In this document: piece by piece, positions 1 through 13,700 of the stretch | Numbering within the stretch: the first letter of the stretch is position 1 | Layout of the letters: every line of letters begins with the position of its first letter | Notes under the pieces: model-generated | Told to the model about the DNA's origin: nothing | What the model saw: the letters and a program-made list of their open reading frames with translations, nothing else | Databases searched by the model: none | Assembly: GCF_028769735.1 (NCBI RefSeq) | Contig: NC_088172.1 | Coordinates: forward strand, 61,163,075-61,227,074 | DNA from: Zonotrichia leucophrys gambelii | Lineage: Eukaryota > Chordata > Aves > Passeriformes > Passerellidae | Length of the DNA stretch: 64,000 nucleotides | Reading direction: 5' to 3' | Program-made: the position numbers and the translations under genes

Positions 1-3000
1 TATGTATGTTAACATCTTCTACTAAAATCTGCTTTAATTATATCTTGATTAGGATATTTGCTTTGTGGGAAACTTATCAACATGTTTCAGGGACAAGTAC
101 ATGAAGTCACATCCAAAGGGCAGGAATTCTTCATAATTCTAATTCTTTGGTAATATGCATGCAAATAAACACAAGCATTGATTAATACATCATTTATAAC
201 TTAGGAAATTTACTGTAGTATTCCTAATGTCCATCCAAATATCTTTTCTCTGAAATAATATTAAACTCCTAATTCCTGAACTGGGCTTCTCAGATGCCTT
301 TTCCTATTTAAAAAAAAATATCTTTTGTTATTTTGAAAAATATTGGTTTTTATTTTCCTTGGCTAATCTCTGACTTTAGGATTCAGAAAGGTTAGCACCT
401 TTAACTCCTTCTGGAAAAATACATTTCTACTTTGATTGCTTTCTTTATCCCTTTTCTTCTCCCAAATCTATCCAATTGTTAAAGATATTCCTTCAAAAGC
501 TACCTGTGAAAAGCATTGTATTAAAAAAAAATCAATTCAAATAAGCCACATCAGTAACAAAAGAGGAAGTGTTCCAAACATGGAGCACACTGTACTGTTT
601 GTTCTGCAAAGTGCTGGATTTTGGCAAGTTTTTGGATAATGTAGAAGTATTAAGACCCAAATCTCTTGGGTGTTTTATTTTTGCTACAGCTGCCCAATAA
701 GTGATTCTTTTTTGCACATATGATCAAGCTTTTTCTGAGTACATGAAATCCAAGAACATTTGGGGAAGTCACCTACACAGGTTAATTTTTCTGTCTTGTG
801 TATTTCATGTAGTGCACTGTGCTGTGACTTCAGTGACCTTATATTTGGCATTCCTTATGTTCAGATGACAGGGATTGTGTATGTGATTGTGCTTAGCTTA
901 TATAAACCTGGTTTATAAAAGACAGAATTAAAGCAAATTCTTAATTTCTTTGGTGAATGTGCAACAACATATTAGTCCCACAAATTTTAAAGTATTCAGT
1001 ATTTGAAAGCTGCTATAAGTAAAATAAAGATCAAAGCAAACACTGGATTTGGGCTGCATTATCTACTCCATGGAAAGCATATAATTTTCTGGTGGCAGCT
1101 AAACCAGAAACTTTTCAGGCACAGAAATAGCAAAAGTGACTATTGAAAAAATCATTTTTACATCTATACAGAGCTTGGGAACTTTTCCTCATGAGGCAAA
1201 TGCAAGCACATAGTGATAGGACTGGAAAAGCAGTGTTTCAGCACAGTCTCTGAATGTCTGGCTCTGTCCTGAAGAACTGAGTTCCTTTTGAGAGAGAAAA
1301 GACAAGTTTAGAGAAAACAGTTCTCTTGGACACACGCAGAAGATTCAGGAAACAGCAGGCATCCTTGGCTTCCTTCCTTGATAACTTATGAATTACTATT
1401 TTCAAGAATTGAAAATACTCTAATAATTTGATAAATACCAAAGAGATCACAAAAGAGATTTCCGAGCCTGCCTTTTGTTAGGCTGCTGTTTTGGTGGAAA
1501 AAATTACCATTTGTAGGAAGTTTCCCCTTTGCAGTGATCCAAGAGAACCAGAAATAGTTAATCTTTCACCCTGAAAGTGATACTTAATCACTGGTCTACA
1601 AGATTATACCACATAGTTTAGAGGAAATGATGATTTGTAGAAAAATAATGAAAATCTGCTCCAGGGTAGAGACTGGACTAAATGGGCATAAATTTCCCTG
1701 CTGCTATAGGTAAACATGTATAATGAAATGCTTGAAGTGACAGAGGTTAACAAAAAATCAGTGTAGCATCTTTATAGACAGGTGTCTCTTCCTGGGGGGG
1801 AACAACTGAGCGGAGACATAAGTACAGAGAAGCAGATTCCTGCCACAGGAATATATGGGTCTATTTGTCATATTTACTGTGGGACTATCTGAAACACCTC
1901 TACCACAAACCAACAGGCTGTCTCTTCATTCATCATCCATACTGGGTGCAATACAATGATCCTTTGTCATAATGAAGACAAAGATTTCACATCTCTGTAG
2001 CATCTTTCATCTAGGTGAATGACAAGTCGCTTAAATTTCACACTACTTAAACATATTGCATTTAGATGTTTTTTGCCAGCCACTGAAATAGGGCCATTAT
2101 TTCTTCTTGTGCCTAGATAAAACTGAAATGGATGGAAAATCCATCTCAGTGACCCCTTGATGCCTAGCTCTCTGCCCCTTCTTCTCCACAATACAGTAAC
2201 TGAATTGTGACACCTCTTCATTTTGAAAATAATTTCTCAAGATCAGCAGCTCTACACTTCAAGCATCATAAGATATTTCTTGGAAAGTCTTCTGTTGCAA
2301 ATATCATGGGCCGATGACGGGCATCTATGCATGATGGCAGAAGATTCTGGCTATTCCCACACTATCTGTCTGAGACCAGTCTCCTAGATTAACTTAAAAC
2401 AAGTTTGTGGTGATATTCAAGTGCTTGAGAAGCTGGAATTCAGATCTTTGATTCTCAGATTTTCAGAATGCCTAAAAGTATTACTTTTCTATTTTTCTTC
2501 ACATAATTTTAAAATTTGCTTTATGTCTTGCACCTTTTTGACAAAATAGGTTTGAAGCACATAATTTTCCCAGGTTTTATCTGACTATTAGTAACAGGGT
2601 AAGTGTTTATGTTTCCTTTTCAGTGCTGTTTTTGTTCAAGTTACATTTTCCATCTTTAAGCTTATTTTATTTAAAATAATTCAAAACTCTATGGATTTAA
2701 TTTTTTGCTGCCATTCTACCTGTTTCTGCCTGTGCTAAAATAGCAGCTAAAGGCAGGTAGCATCTGTTAACCCCTGCAAACCATTTTGTTTCATCCTGTT
2801 CCTGTATGATAGTTAACTATTTTACCTCTGAACAGTAAGGGATTTTTTTTCACAACGTACTACAAAATCCCTCTCAAATGGTTACCACCCAGGTACAATT
2901 GTCACAGATTTGTCTTGGATTCTTTACCAATCTTAAAATCATAAAGTGTTTGATTTCAGCAGGCATTTTCTTTTTATTTTTGTGTGACAGCATAATGTCA

Positions 3001-6000
3001 CAGAAGAGCATTGTTCCAGCAGTCATTACAAATTTCATGTCAAAAAAAATGTTGTTAAAACCCGAAAGTGATTTTAAAAAATCATGCATCAAGACCCCTT
3101 TTCTTGATGGAATTTAGCAAATAGTGACTTAGCAACATGGAGTCAATGAGGAAGATCAATCCAAATCATCTAAAGGTGCTCCTTCTTAATGTTTTTTATA
3201 TAACATACTAAAGATTATTTAGGATAAAAGGGCCTTAATTAAATTTTAGTATTGTTATTTTCAAAGCAAATTTAAGTGACTAGCATTGGAATAATTTCTG
3301 TTCTGACTTGAGGCATCTTATATAGGCATTCAACGCTGCGTAACTAATCCATGTAGAAAACTAATTAGGCTTAATTTTCCTGAATGTTCTCACATAAACA
3401 AGCTGACAGATATGCACTGAGCAAATCCCACTTCATATAAAATATCAGAGTTGAAATGCAGGAGTGGAAATGCCTACACTATGTTCTCAGAGGCAGAACA
3501 GAAGAAATCAAGTGCTGATGCTTGCAGTCAGCATTGCTTGAGAGATGAGCAAGAGATAGTTTATAAAAGCCAGTTCTGTTGAACCAGACCCCACTCTCTC
3601 CAGCTCAGATTTGCTTCCTCGCATCCTTCTGTCAGAGAAACAGTAAGAAATTTTGAGTAAGACCTATTCTTCTAACCAATTCTATTGGTAAAGAGAAATT
3701 TGAATGGCTGAAATCTACTTGGAAAGTAAAGAACAGATTCCTTGAAGAGACAGAGCAGAGAGTAAAGCAGAAAGAAAGCTTACACAGATGGAGTTTAAAA
3801 GGAAAAAGGTGACACACTGCTAGTAAAAGTAAGGTCTGCAGTAAATGGAACAGGTTGAAGAGAAAATGTAACTGAGAGGTTAGTATTGAGGGATTAATTT
3901 CTTTCTTGATAATTTGAAGACAGTCTGAAGCAGCAGCACCCTGATTTTCTTCATGGGAAATAAATAGAGTACATTACCAAATTTACTGTCTGCATATAAC
4001 ATAAAAATGCTAAAGAGAAGAGATATAGAAGAGGAATTAGAAGCCCAGCCTTCTATTTACCTGACCTGTCTTGTTGGAAGAATTCTAAGAAGTTTGCATA
4101 GCAAAAGAATGGACAAATCTGAGCTGATTTGTTTAAAAAACAGGAACTCTTAGCAAAATAAATATTTAGGTTTAATTAACAACTTTTGATCACCTCATTT
4201 GTGATAGCATATTTAGTGCTTCAAATGAGAGCTTTCTATTTATTATACCAATGCTATTTAAAGAAGGAATAAACAAAAAATTCACAGCAAACAAAAATTT
4301 ACAGCAAAGTGCCTGAAAAACAAAAAGGGTTACCCAATGGCCCTTAGTGCAATACAACTATTTATTAAAAAAAAAAAAAAGCTGAATTTCTTTGCAGAGT
4401 GCTTCCCCTCCAATGCAGTTGAGATTTTCCTTCATCCCACACTACCAGAATTAACTCAAATCATGCCTTTATCTCAACCCTCCATCAGAAATAATACGGG
4501 TTTCTAATGCTAAGATGGTTAAGATGAAATTCTGTTTGCACACTAAAAGTATACACTGTCTAGCTAGTGAGGAAATGAATTTCTAGATTTAGGAGCACTT
4601 TTCAAGCAACAGACTGAAGGCCTTACAATACAAGAAATAAGCAAACACCTTTTTCTCCCTTTCAGGTTAATAAGAGTTTAAATGTAAAACAGAAATCTGG
4701 ATCTATCCACATATCACCTATTTATTCAGAAGGCCATGGGCTCAGTTAGAGATCAGATATAGTCCATAAGTTGATTACATGAAGATGTCAACAGTATAAT
4801 GACTTATAAGAATGATGATGGACCTCTGTGGCTCCATCCAGTTTTAAAGCCACTCCCAGGCTAAATTATGTGCCTGAGTCAATTGCTTCTATGTCGACAT
4901 GTCCTTGGGACTGACTTCCTTGGCAAAGGAAGAATTCCAGGCACATTCAGTGCTTAGAGTAACCTACAGTGCACCACTATTAGTAGTGTGAATGGTGTGA
5001 CACACAAGACAGACCCTAACTCCTGTATCCACCTTGTGGGGACAATCTTTCTGGAAGGTGAAACACCATCAATTCTACACATCCGTGCAGGCTTCCTATC
5101 ACAGGCTCCCTACCACAGACATTACTGGCACCAGGCAGCAGTTGCATCCTTATCAAACAGAAAGACAGCAAAACACTGCCCTAGTATTATAGCACCAGAT
5201 TATATAATTTTAACATGATAAACCTCTAGGGGTGGCTAAATTAAACCTAAATTAAACCAGGCAAACCTAAACACACAGTCGACCATTGTCAATCTTCACC
5301 AGCTTTCTCTCTTTGTCCTGGGAGGCAACCTGGGAAAATGATGGTCATTCTACTGCTCAGAAGTGCATTACTTGTATTCTCACTCCCATGGGATTGCTGT
5401 CCAGATGCTCAGTTTCCTCCTACCCATGCAGGCCAAATGAGCAGCACGCCATGGCTGTGAGTCCACCTCTAGAAAGGGTTTATTTCCATCATCTGTGTAA
5501 TAATCCAAGAGAGTGCAGAAACCTCTTTCCCACTTCCCTAAAGTTTGACAGATGAGCTACAAAAGAAGTGAGTGATGAACGTGATAACAAGTGTTTCTTT
5601 CTTTCACAGTCCTTCATTTTTCTAGGGATTGGATGGGAATGGTGATTGATGCTTTGATGGCTGCATTGAAAATAATGTAAAGGGTACCTAGAGCAGAGGA
5701 AGAGATGTTCTTTTTATGAACAGTAAGCAAAATATGGTCACCAGAGACTGTAACTTTTCCTTTCTCTCTTAATTGCTGCTTAAAGAGCTAAAATTTTAAA
5801 ATTATATTTCTTAGTCACTGAAATGTCAAGAAAAATTATGCAGAGAATAAAAGCCATAGGCAGTCTAATATCTAGAGAAATTACTGGTGGGTTTTAGATG
5901 TTGCAAAAATTCCATTCAGGAAAAATCACTTCTGGTGAAGAAATCTTTTAAGTCTAATTCCACAGAATGGATCATGATGAACTCTTCTTCCAACAAACTT

Positions 6001-7737
6001 TTAGAAAATCTCCAGAAGTTCACTAGAGGCAAAAAAAAAAACCAAAACCCCAAGTCTTTGGAAAAGATCAACATCCCTTCTTCATTATTCAATCATTGTC
6101 TACAGGACTGATAAAACAGAATTTAACAGGCAGAAAGATGCATAGGATTGGGTTTGAATTTTTGAGGGAATAAACAGCTTGAACCAAAGCTGGGTGTACC
6201 CATGAACTGATGTCTGGGTTGATTCTTAGGCAAGGAATTTGTAATAGTAGATATCTCCTTCTCCATGTTATGCTTGAGTTACCTTGGTCTCACTGGAGAC
6301 TGAATCAGCTTTACTTTGCTTTCAACTCCTTGATTAAGTACAAAAAAAGGTTAAAAATTCAGACAGAGGCATTATATATGTCTGGTAATTGGCAAAAAGT
6401 ATGTATCAGAAATAAGACAAGATTAATCCTGAAAAGAGAATCAACTACTTATTTTATGCTCATTTTGCATCCTAAGGTTGCATTTTTTATCTTCATTATT
6501 GCCCTGCTCCCATTATTGTCTTAAGCCCTGTAGGAATAATTGTGAGACACTGGTTTGTAATAATAAAATAAAAGTCTATCCAATGAATTGTGATGAAAAA
6601 AAGCTTTAACAAAGTTATATCAGTTTATTTCAACTAGGGAACTAGATTTGCAGCTTCATCAACTTCTGCTCATTTACAGCTTTGTGAGTTAAATGAAACA
6701 AAACTGAGCATACATGAAGACTTTGATTGTTTCCTTTTCACTGTTGTTAGAACAACACAGTTGAGAGCTATACCAACAAAGAGATTTAAGTATCTGAAGC
6801 AAGGGGCATGAAGGCTAAGCCTGATGTTTGTCTATATGTCCAAACCAGCTGCTCTTAATTAACAGCTGCTGAATCCTGGAGTTACTTATGTGTCTGCCAA
6901 TAAATGACAGTAAAGAACTTAATGCCTACTTCTTCCTCATCAACAAAAGTCACACCAGGCATTTTCTCAGTCTCTTTCTCTTTACTCTGAATACCTCAAA
7001 CATTACAAAGCACAGCCTAAATGTCCTGAAGGCATTTAGCTCTTAGACAGAAACTAATCTAGAGAGACTTTACAAGCTGCTAACACAGGACTCTGGAATT
7101 CATATCCTTAATGGAAGACTTCAAATTCCAGTCTTCAGGAGCCAGAAAACTTGAGGATATTATACAGATTTGGCACAATCAAATTGTGAGACTCCTGTGC
7201 AGACAAGCAAATGACACAGCTGAAAAGGGAGGTGGTGATAACTGAAATATCTGGTTCTCAGTTGGAAGCATGGGCTGGACAGCACAGACCCAGCAGCTAC
7301 TGGACTTAGCAACTAAAAATTGGTAGGAACTGGAAGCAGGGTTGTTTAGCCACTTTCATTGAAAATGCTGCTCACTTTTGCATGAAATCCCACTCTCCCC
7401 ACACCACCTTTAAGACCTTTCCTAAATCCCAGTGTATTCCACTGAGACTTGCAGCCAAGAATACAGTAGAAAATAGCCAGAGAGAAACAAAATTATGTGA
7501 AACCTGCTTCCATATGAGTTTTCAATGCAAACAGTAATACATTTAAAGCATAGAAAATTAGAGTTTCCAGATTCCTCCTTCTTCACACTCATCCATGGAC
7601 TTTAACAATTAAACTAGGTAGCCTAGCTTTTGCCCGCTCAAAGCAATATCAGGGCTAAAGGTCATCAAAATGGAGAATAATATATTTTAAGCTAATAGAT
7701 CACATATGCATCTATTATCTAGGTAAGAGGAAAGTGA
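1..7737. other. Gene-free AT-rich DNA, 3' flank of RYR3
   Basis: Only short scattered reading frames on both strands (all under about 105 codons), none with recognisable protein family features or paired splice sites. Apart from the A14 run I see nothing I can name. Confidence 0.7.
4367..4380. repeat. A14 homopolymer
   Basis: Fourteen A residues after TTTATT, in gene-free DNA. I see no retrocopy upstream of it. Confidence 0.85.
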
Positions 7738-7790
7738 ATAAATAAGATCTTAAGCATAAATAAGATCTTAAGAATAAATAAGATCTTAAG
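7738..7790. repeat. Tandem 18-bp repeat, three copies
   Basis: Unit ATAAATAAGATCTTAAG plus C or A at 7738-7755 and 7756-7773, with a third copy 7774-7790 lacking the last base. Each unit contains the palindrome TAAGATCTTA. The copies are almost identical, which suggests recent expansion. Confidence 0.9.
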
Positions 7791-10700
7791 ATCTTTAAAT
7801 GTCTGCAGAATCAGAGAAAAGGGAATGTTTAAAAGTAAAATGCAGAAATATAATCTTCCTCAGAGACACAAATATACATTTCATTAAATTAACCTTTTGC
7901 TGTCTTCTAGGGAGAAGCCTTGTCTGGCTGTAACATTTTTTACAGACAGTAAGAGATGCCTAAGAATAGGCCACGAAACAAATACAGGTTTTAGCTTTTT
8001 TTTTTTCTAAATGAAAATGACAATTTGTAGGCAATAGTAAGTGGTGAAGGATGTCAGGCTTTGTTACTCTTTTCCATTTTTTTTCTTAACAAGGTAACTT
8101 TGAGAAAAATTTGCAGTAAGATCAGAAGGCCCAACATAAATCACTTAAGCTCTTTAAAAATCACATTGACTGGGAAGAATAAGAAAGAAAAGGTATTTAA
8201 ATTGTTTTTTCTATTTTATCATCAATATGTACAAGATTCGCAAGGCTCAGTAACAAACCAGATGGTTGTAAAATGAAGCATTTTTTCACCAGGCGTTGTT
8301 TTACTCTTTAAGGCTAATTGGCACTATGCACTGAAGAATTATCCAATCTCAAATTAGCCACTTCTGATAGCACATCACATCTGTTTGTCTGTCATTCTCC
8401 TGATACACTGGAATTGTTGAATAATATGTTTACAAATAGGAGAACAATCTGTGCTAAAAGTTTTGCAGATGAATGGGGACATCTGGAGAAGAGCAGCACT
8501 GCATTGATTGTTTCAGAATAGCCCCAGCAGACTGAAAAACAAAAACCTTTGCAGACCATTAACCAACAAGATGGTTTGTCTTCACAGCTCTCTTAGCTTG
8601 AGGTACAATTTAACTGTTGCTCCCAACTCCAAACAATGCTGTTTTATTTCATTTACAGCTTGTGTTTCCTGCACTATCAGTATATTTTTCCCAGTTTCAG
8701 TCTCTACTCTCAGATTGATTTTTGTGAAATTGCCTGAACAGTTGCATGCTTGACTGGACAGAAAGCTAAGGACCACTAAGAAATAAGATCTTTAGTAAAA
8801 AATATCTGACTTGGATGGAGGAAAACAAGCGTCACCATTAGGCCATCATTGTTGAGATAAAAGAAACATTACTTTGTAGGCAGAGAAAGGAAATGAAGCA
8901 GTGATTTCAATATACTCCGTGTTTAATTGCCTTTCATTGTAAGAATGATATATCCTTCTGCCTTTTGTAATTTTTTGTGCCATAAAGAAAGTGTATAGAA
9001 TATCCTAGGATTTCTCCTTTAGCCAGTGTTTCCTTCAAATGGCACAGCTACTATTTTGTGAAATAAATGCCTGGTATTACTTTTATAAGAGAAACACCTC
9101 CCGTAAGTTCAGCTTCCTTTATTTTTTTGAATACTTCTAGTCACCTTGCATGAACTAGATAAAGTTTGACCACCAGGTATTAGGTGGGAAGATTATAAGA
9201 TGTACCACTGATGAAGGACATCATGGGAAAATGAGCAGAAATATCAGAAGCCAAATCCCATAAAATAATACATCATGTTGAAATCCCACTGTTTTAAAAT
9301 AAAAAATTATTACACATTACCATGTGTGAATTCTATTCTACCCAGATCTGTGCAAGATATGGCTACTTTGTTTCTTCTATCTGTCTATCCACTGTAATTT
9401 TACTAATACATATCAAAAAAATTTGAGCTATAGTTCTTCTGCTGCTGACAGGAACAAAGATTCTGAGAATGCTAAAATAATGTTAAAGAGTCCCAAGACA
9501 GAAATTGAAATGTTCATTAAATACCCAGGCATAGCTGTTCTGGGGACATGACACCACCAACCAGCAGCACAGAAGGGGTTAATGAGCAGGATGAGATGCA
9601 CTAGAGTGAGAAAACAGTATATTAGTGGCAAACAGTTCACACAATGAAATATACCGAGTATAAAAGGCTGCTTGTCAAAAAAAGGAGAAAATCAAAAAAA
9701 GGAAAAAATCTCTATGTGTCTTGGATAACCTTTATGAATTTGAGTTACTGCTGACCTAGGGGAGCACTTGTCCAACAAAGAGATCAATAAGCCCTTTTCC
9801 CTCATTTGCAACTAAATATATATCAAAGCTGATCCAATAGGTGCTAATACTTATCACTGTGTGACCTAATCAGCACCTTCATTCCAAAGACATCAGGAAT
9901 TGAGATTTATGCACTAGGCACGCTTTGAGCATTGAGAAAATCATTAACCTTGCATTGATGGATGCACAAAATACAGAAAGCATAAAAAGACACGATGTGA
10001 GAAAAGAGGAGAATAGTATGTAACTTATATTTATCAACCAGATCCACTTAGAGCAGCACAATTAAGGCAGTTATGAAAAAAGTAATTTTGTCTAGAAAAC
10101 TGAGGCATCTTGCAAATAAAATGCAATAAATTCTCTAGTGGAAGAACATTGTGGGTGTTTAAAGATCAAAAAAGATCAGCACTTAAAAGATCAAAAAAGG
10201 AACTAAGTGAAAAGGTTAAGTTACATGTAGGTAGAACATGGATTTATAGTCACTATGCATAGGTGCTAATACACACAAAGAAGAGGAAAGGTACAAAGGC
10301 AACAAGCAGGGGAATATGGAAAACTGCTTGTATTTTCTTTATCTATTTTAGAGTTAGAGTTCTTCTAAACTTATGGCTAGAGTTACCATGAAGTCCACAA
10401 AACAAGCTCAAGAACAGACACCAAGAGTTAGGCTGGAGGACTGAAGAGATCTAGATGGGGTAGCGCTGGAGACAGATCATCAATTCACCAGTGAGGAGAG
10501 AGCTGAACAAAGTCACCTGAAGGGACAAGATGACAAAGGAATTGATGACTTGATGACTTAACTGGAGGTGGAGACAGACAAGGGGTAGCCCCTTGGGGCA
10601 GTCAAGCAGCCAGTCTAGTTTCTGGATGTGCTCTCTGGTGTCAGACACGAACACAAACCATGGTCTCAACACCCACACCTGTCTTTCTCTCTTTGCCAGC

Positions 10701-13700
10701 TGCAGCACAGCTGTTTCTGCTTCACTGTCAGCTTGTGAGCGCCCCAGCAGCTCCGCTGACACAAACCCCATCTGGACTGGCTGCATCCCTGCCATGGAGC
10801 TACAGCAACAAGTGCAAGCCTGGGAGAGTGGGGCTAGTGCTGTCTGTCAGGTTTAAAGAGAGTAGAACCAATCTGCAGTGTGCGCTTTTTTCTTGGGTGC
10901 AATCTTTGACACCAAGTTATTGCTTGTTTGAGACTTATGTATAAGGAAGATAATGCTTTATTCAGAGAAGGACTGCAAAATTACCATTACTTATCAAATA
11001 AAAACTAACTGATATGAACAAGAACAGAATAAGGTACTTCTTTGTTCGATCAGTACTACTTTATACAACTACTAGCATAATTTCCTTTAAATTAAGCAAA
11101 GCAGTAAATAACTGCCCAATATCAAGAACCACACCTGCTGAAAAAATCCTGCAGATAAGTTTATGGTTATTAGACAATTGCCTTTTTTGCAGGAAAGTAC
11201 TGCTAATAAATGATTGTTACAGACAGATAAAATTTTAGAGGAATAAAAAAACCACTTTTTGCTGTGAAACTAATGAGATTTACCTGCAGAGCAAATAACA
11301 GTACTAAGGCTGAGTAGTTAATCTCCACTCTGAGGAAATATATATTACTTGAATTTTGCACACAAAAGACATTATATTGTTAAAGGGAAAATATTTTAAA
11401 AAATTAAAATTGCCCGTATTTCATATCCAAAATACTTTAACTAGATGGAAACCTCCCTTCTTTGGTGGGACATTTTCCTGGTGCTAATTACCCAGAATGA
11501 AAAGAGCCACACACCTATTAATTATAAAGCATTTTCTAGTAAGAAAGGCACAAAATGTGTTATGCTTGTTTGCAAAGAGCAACTTCTCAGTGTCCTGCCT
11601 TTGAACATATAATTTACAGCTTTTTCAATGCCTTCTTGTCCTGCCACATTATGTTAGAGTAAACTTCTCAACAGAGAGCAATTCATTCGTTTCAAATAAA
11701 TTCTGGAATTACTTTTAGTTGTTAAAAATAAAAGTTCAAGATGAGAAAACTGAGACAATCCTTTCTCAAAACAACCAGTTTCCAGAATAGACTAAAAAAC
11801 AATACTTTTTTTGGCATTTTACAGAGGAAGACCATTACTCTGGTTAAATTTAAGTTCATTTTATTCTGTCAGCCTTTATTCTGCTCTTCTCCTTGTCTTT
11901 GTGTAAGCACAGATTGAGTTTCTTTTTTGTTTATGTTTAAATGTTATTGCAAAACCACTGAAAGCTGTGAGTGAAACAGACATCCGGTAGTATAAAGCAA
12001 ACTAGCTTCCTGAAATGAGACTTCCTAAACCTACAAGGCAGGCTGATTCCAGTTTAATGGATGGCAGGCCATGAATCCTTAAAACAGGGACAAACCCCAA
12101 CGTTCAAGAGCTGTTTCAAGCACACCCTAACTTTTCCAAAAACTGCATCACATCCTCTGCTTTAACATTTAGCAGAGCAAGTAGCATCAAGCCCCTGGTC
12201 ACCACATCTTGTGCTTAGGCTTCACTGTGACGAAAAAGAAAAAGGACCCCCATAATGACTCATTCTGACATCAGTCTAAACCACATCCTCTGTCAGACAG
12301 ACCAAACTCCAAAGAACCAATCTCCAATTCCACAAAGAAACCCAAGACAAACATTCAGTACAGAGACTTGTATCATTTGGGTCATGGACATAGACAGAGC
12401 TCATGGGTTTGATTGACATACTTGGTCATACAGTATGCAGATTTTGGCAAATAGAAATAGACACTCATGCAACAGAAAAAAGATGCTGCAAGTGTTTTCT
12501 AGAAACAAACACACTACAGGTTTGGTAATAAAAGACAAAAGGATTATTCTTGCATATCTTCTGTTGCTTTATTGCCTAAAGTTAGAAAAAATCACTCTGC
12601 CGTCACTTCTCAGGTACAGGCTGAAGGCAATCAATTTCTTAAATTTAGGAAAAATCATGGAAGGTTCATATATAAGATTTTAATGAGCAGGAAGCTTGAG
12701 TAAAATCTAATTTTGCTCTCACAGAAGTAACACAAAGCTGCAAACAAACTGAACCATAACTTCTACAGCCTGCACCTTTCTCATCTGATTGTTGCAAGCC
12801 AATGCAGATCTGTCAGCAGCTACTGCGTACACAACCACAGAGAGAGATAACATAAATATCTTTTTGTTCCATTCAAGCAAAGATTGCTATTTAAAAATCA
12901 ATGTACTAATTTCTCCAAATTATATCCTTGTCTTGCTAGTGGCTATAATCCTCACTGAAATTAAGCCAGGATTTGGCATACTAATAATCAATAATTAAGT
13001 AGCAAAGATAATTATAGAGTCAATGGGGAATTTACAGAGAGGAGTTATTAGTTTATAAATTGATTTGCATTCTAACAAGAGGTTTTATAATGAGGCTTGT
13101 GTGGCTGTCACTAACTGGCACCTGGGACATAATCCATGACTCTCTGCCACCCTCAGATTTTAGACCATTGCAGTTGTGAAGAAGGGAAAGGCAAACAGTT
13201 GTTTTTGCTCACAGGAGCAATTTTCAACCAAAGATCAATTCTGGCACTCCCCCAAAAGTGACAGAAGAATGTCATGAAGCCAGTGAAGCAATGCTGCCCG
13301 TCTTCTGTTTTGCCAGTGTGATTCATTCATTCACTATTATCCTGGGCTGCAGCTGCCCTGTCTAATAAGGCTAATGAACTCTCCACTACATCTCTCTGGC
13401 ATTACTGACATACAGAATTGAATACCACAGCACCACTTGGAAAAAGTAGATCTAAAAATGTGTTGAAGCAAATGAATGTGCGTGTCTGAAGGAGCAGAGC
13501 AGGCATTATGATGCTTGCTGTTCTCATTTGAACATTCCTTCTTGCATGTTTCAAAAGATTCCACTGGCAATGTTTTTAAGTTTCTCAAATTGTTAGTAGA
13601 GATGTTTTCTTTCATCTCAAAGTTTCCACAGTACCCACCACTAAAGTATCCATGTGTCTATATAAATATGTGAATATATATTCATCCAGGATTTAATAAT

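Noticed and set aside
5590..5680. TTTCTAG|GGATTGGATGGGAATGG considered as a possible AVEN last exon
   Set aside because: Only the Asp-Trp pair fits; the preceding acidic Glu-rich sequence expected for AVEN is absent.
10451..10856. Overlapping open frames on both strands, GC-richer patch
   Set aside because: Considered as a transposase or domesticated gene fragment, but no conserved motif could be recognised on either strand.
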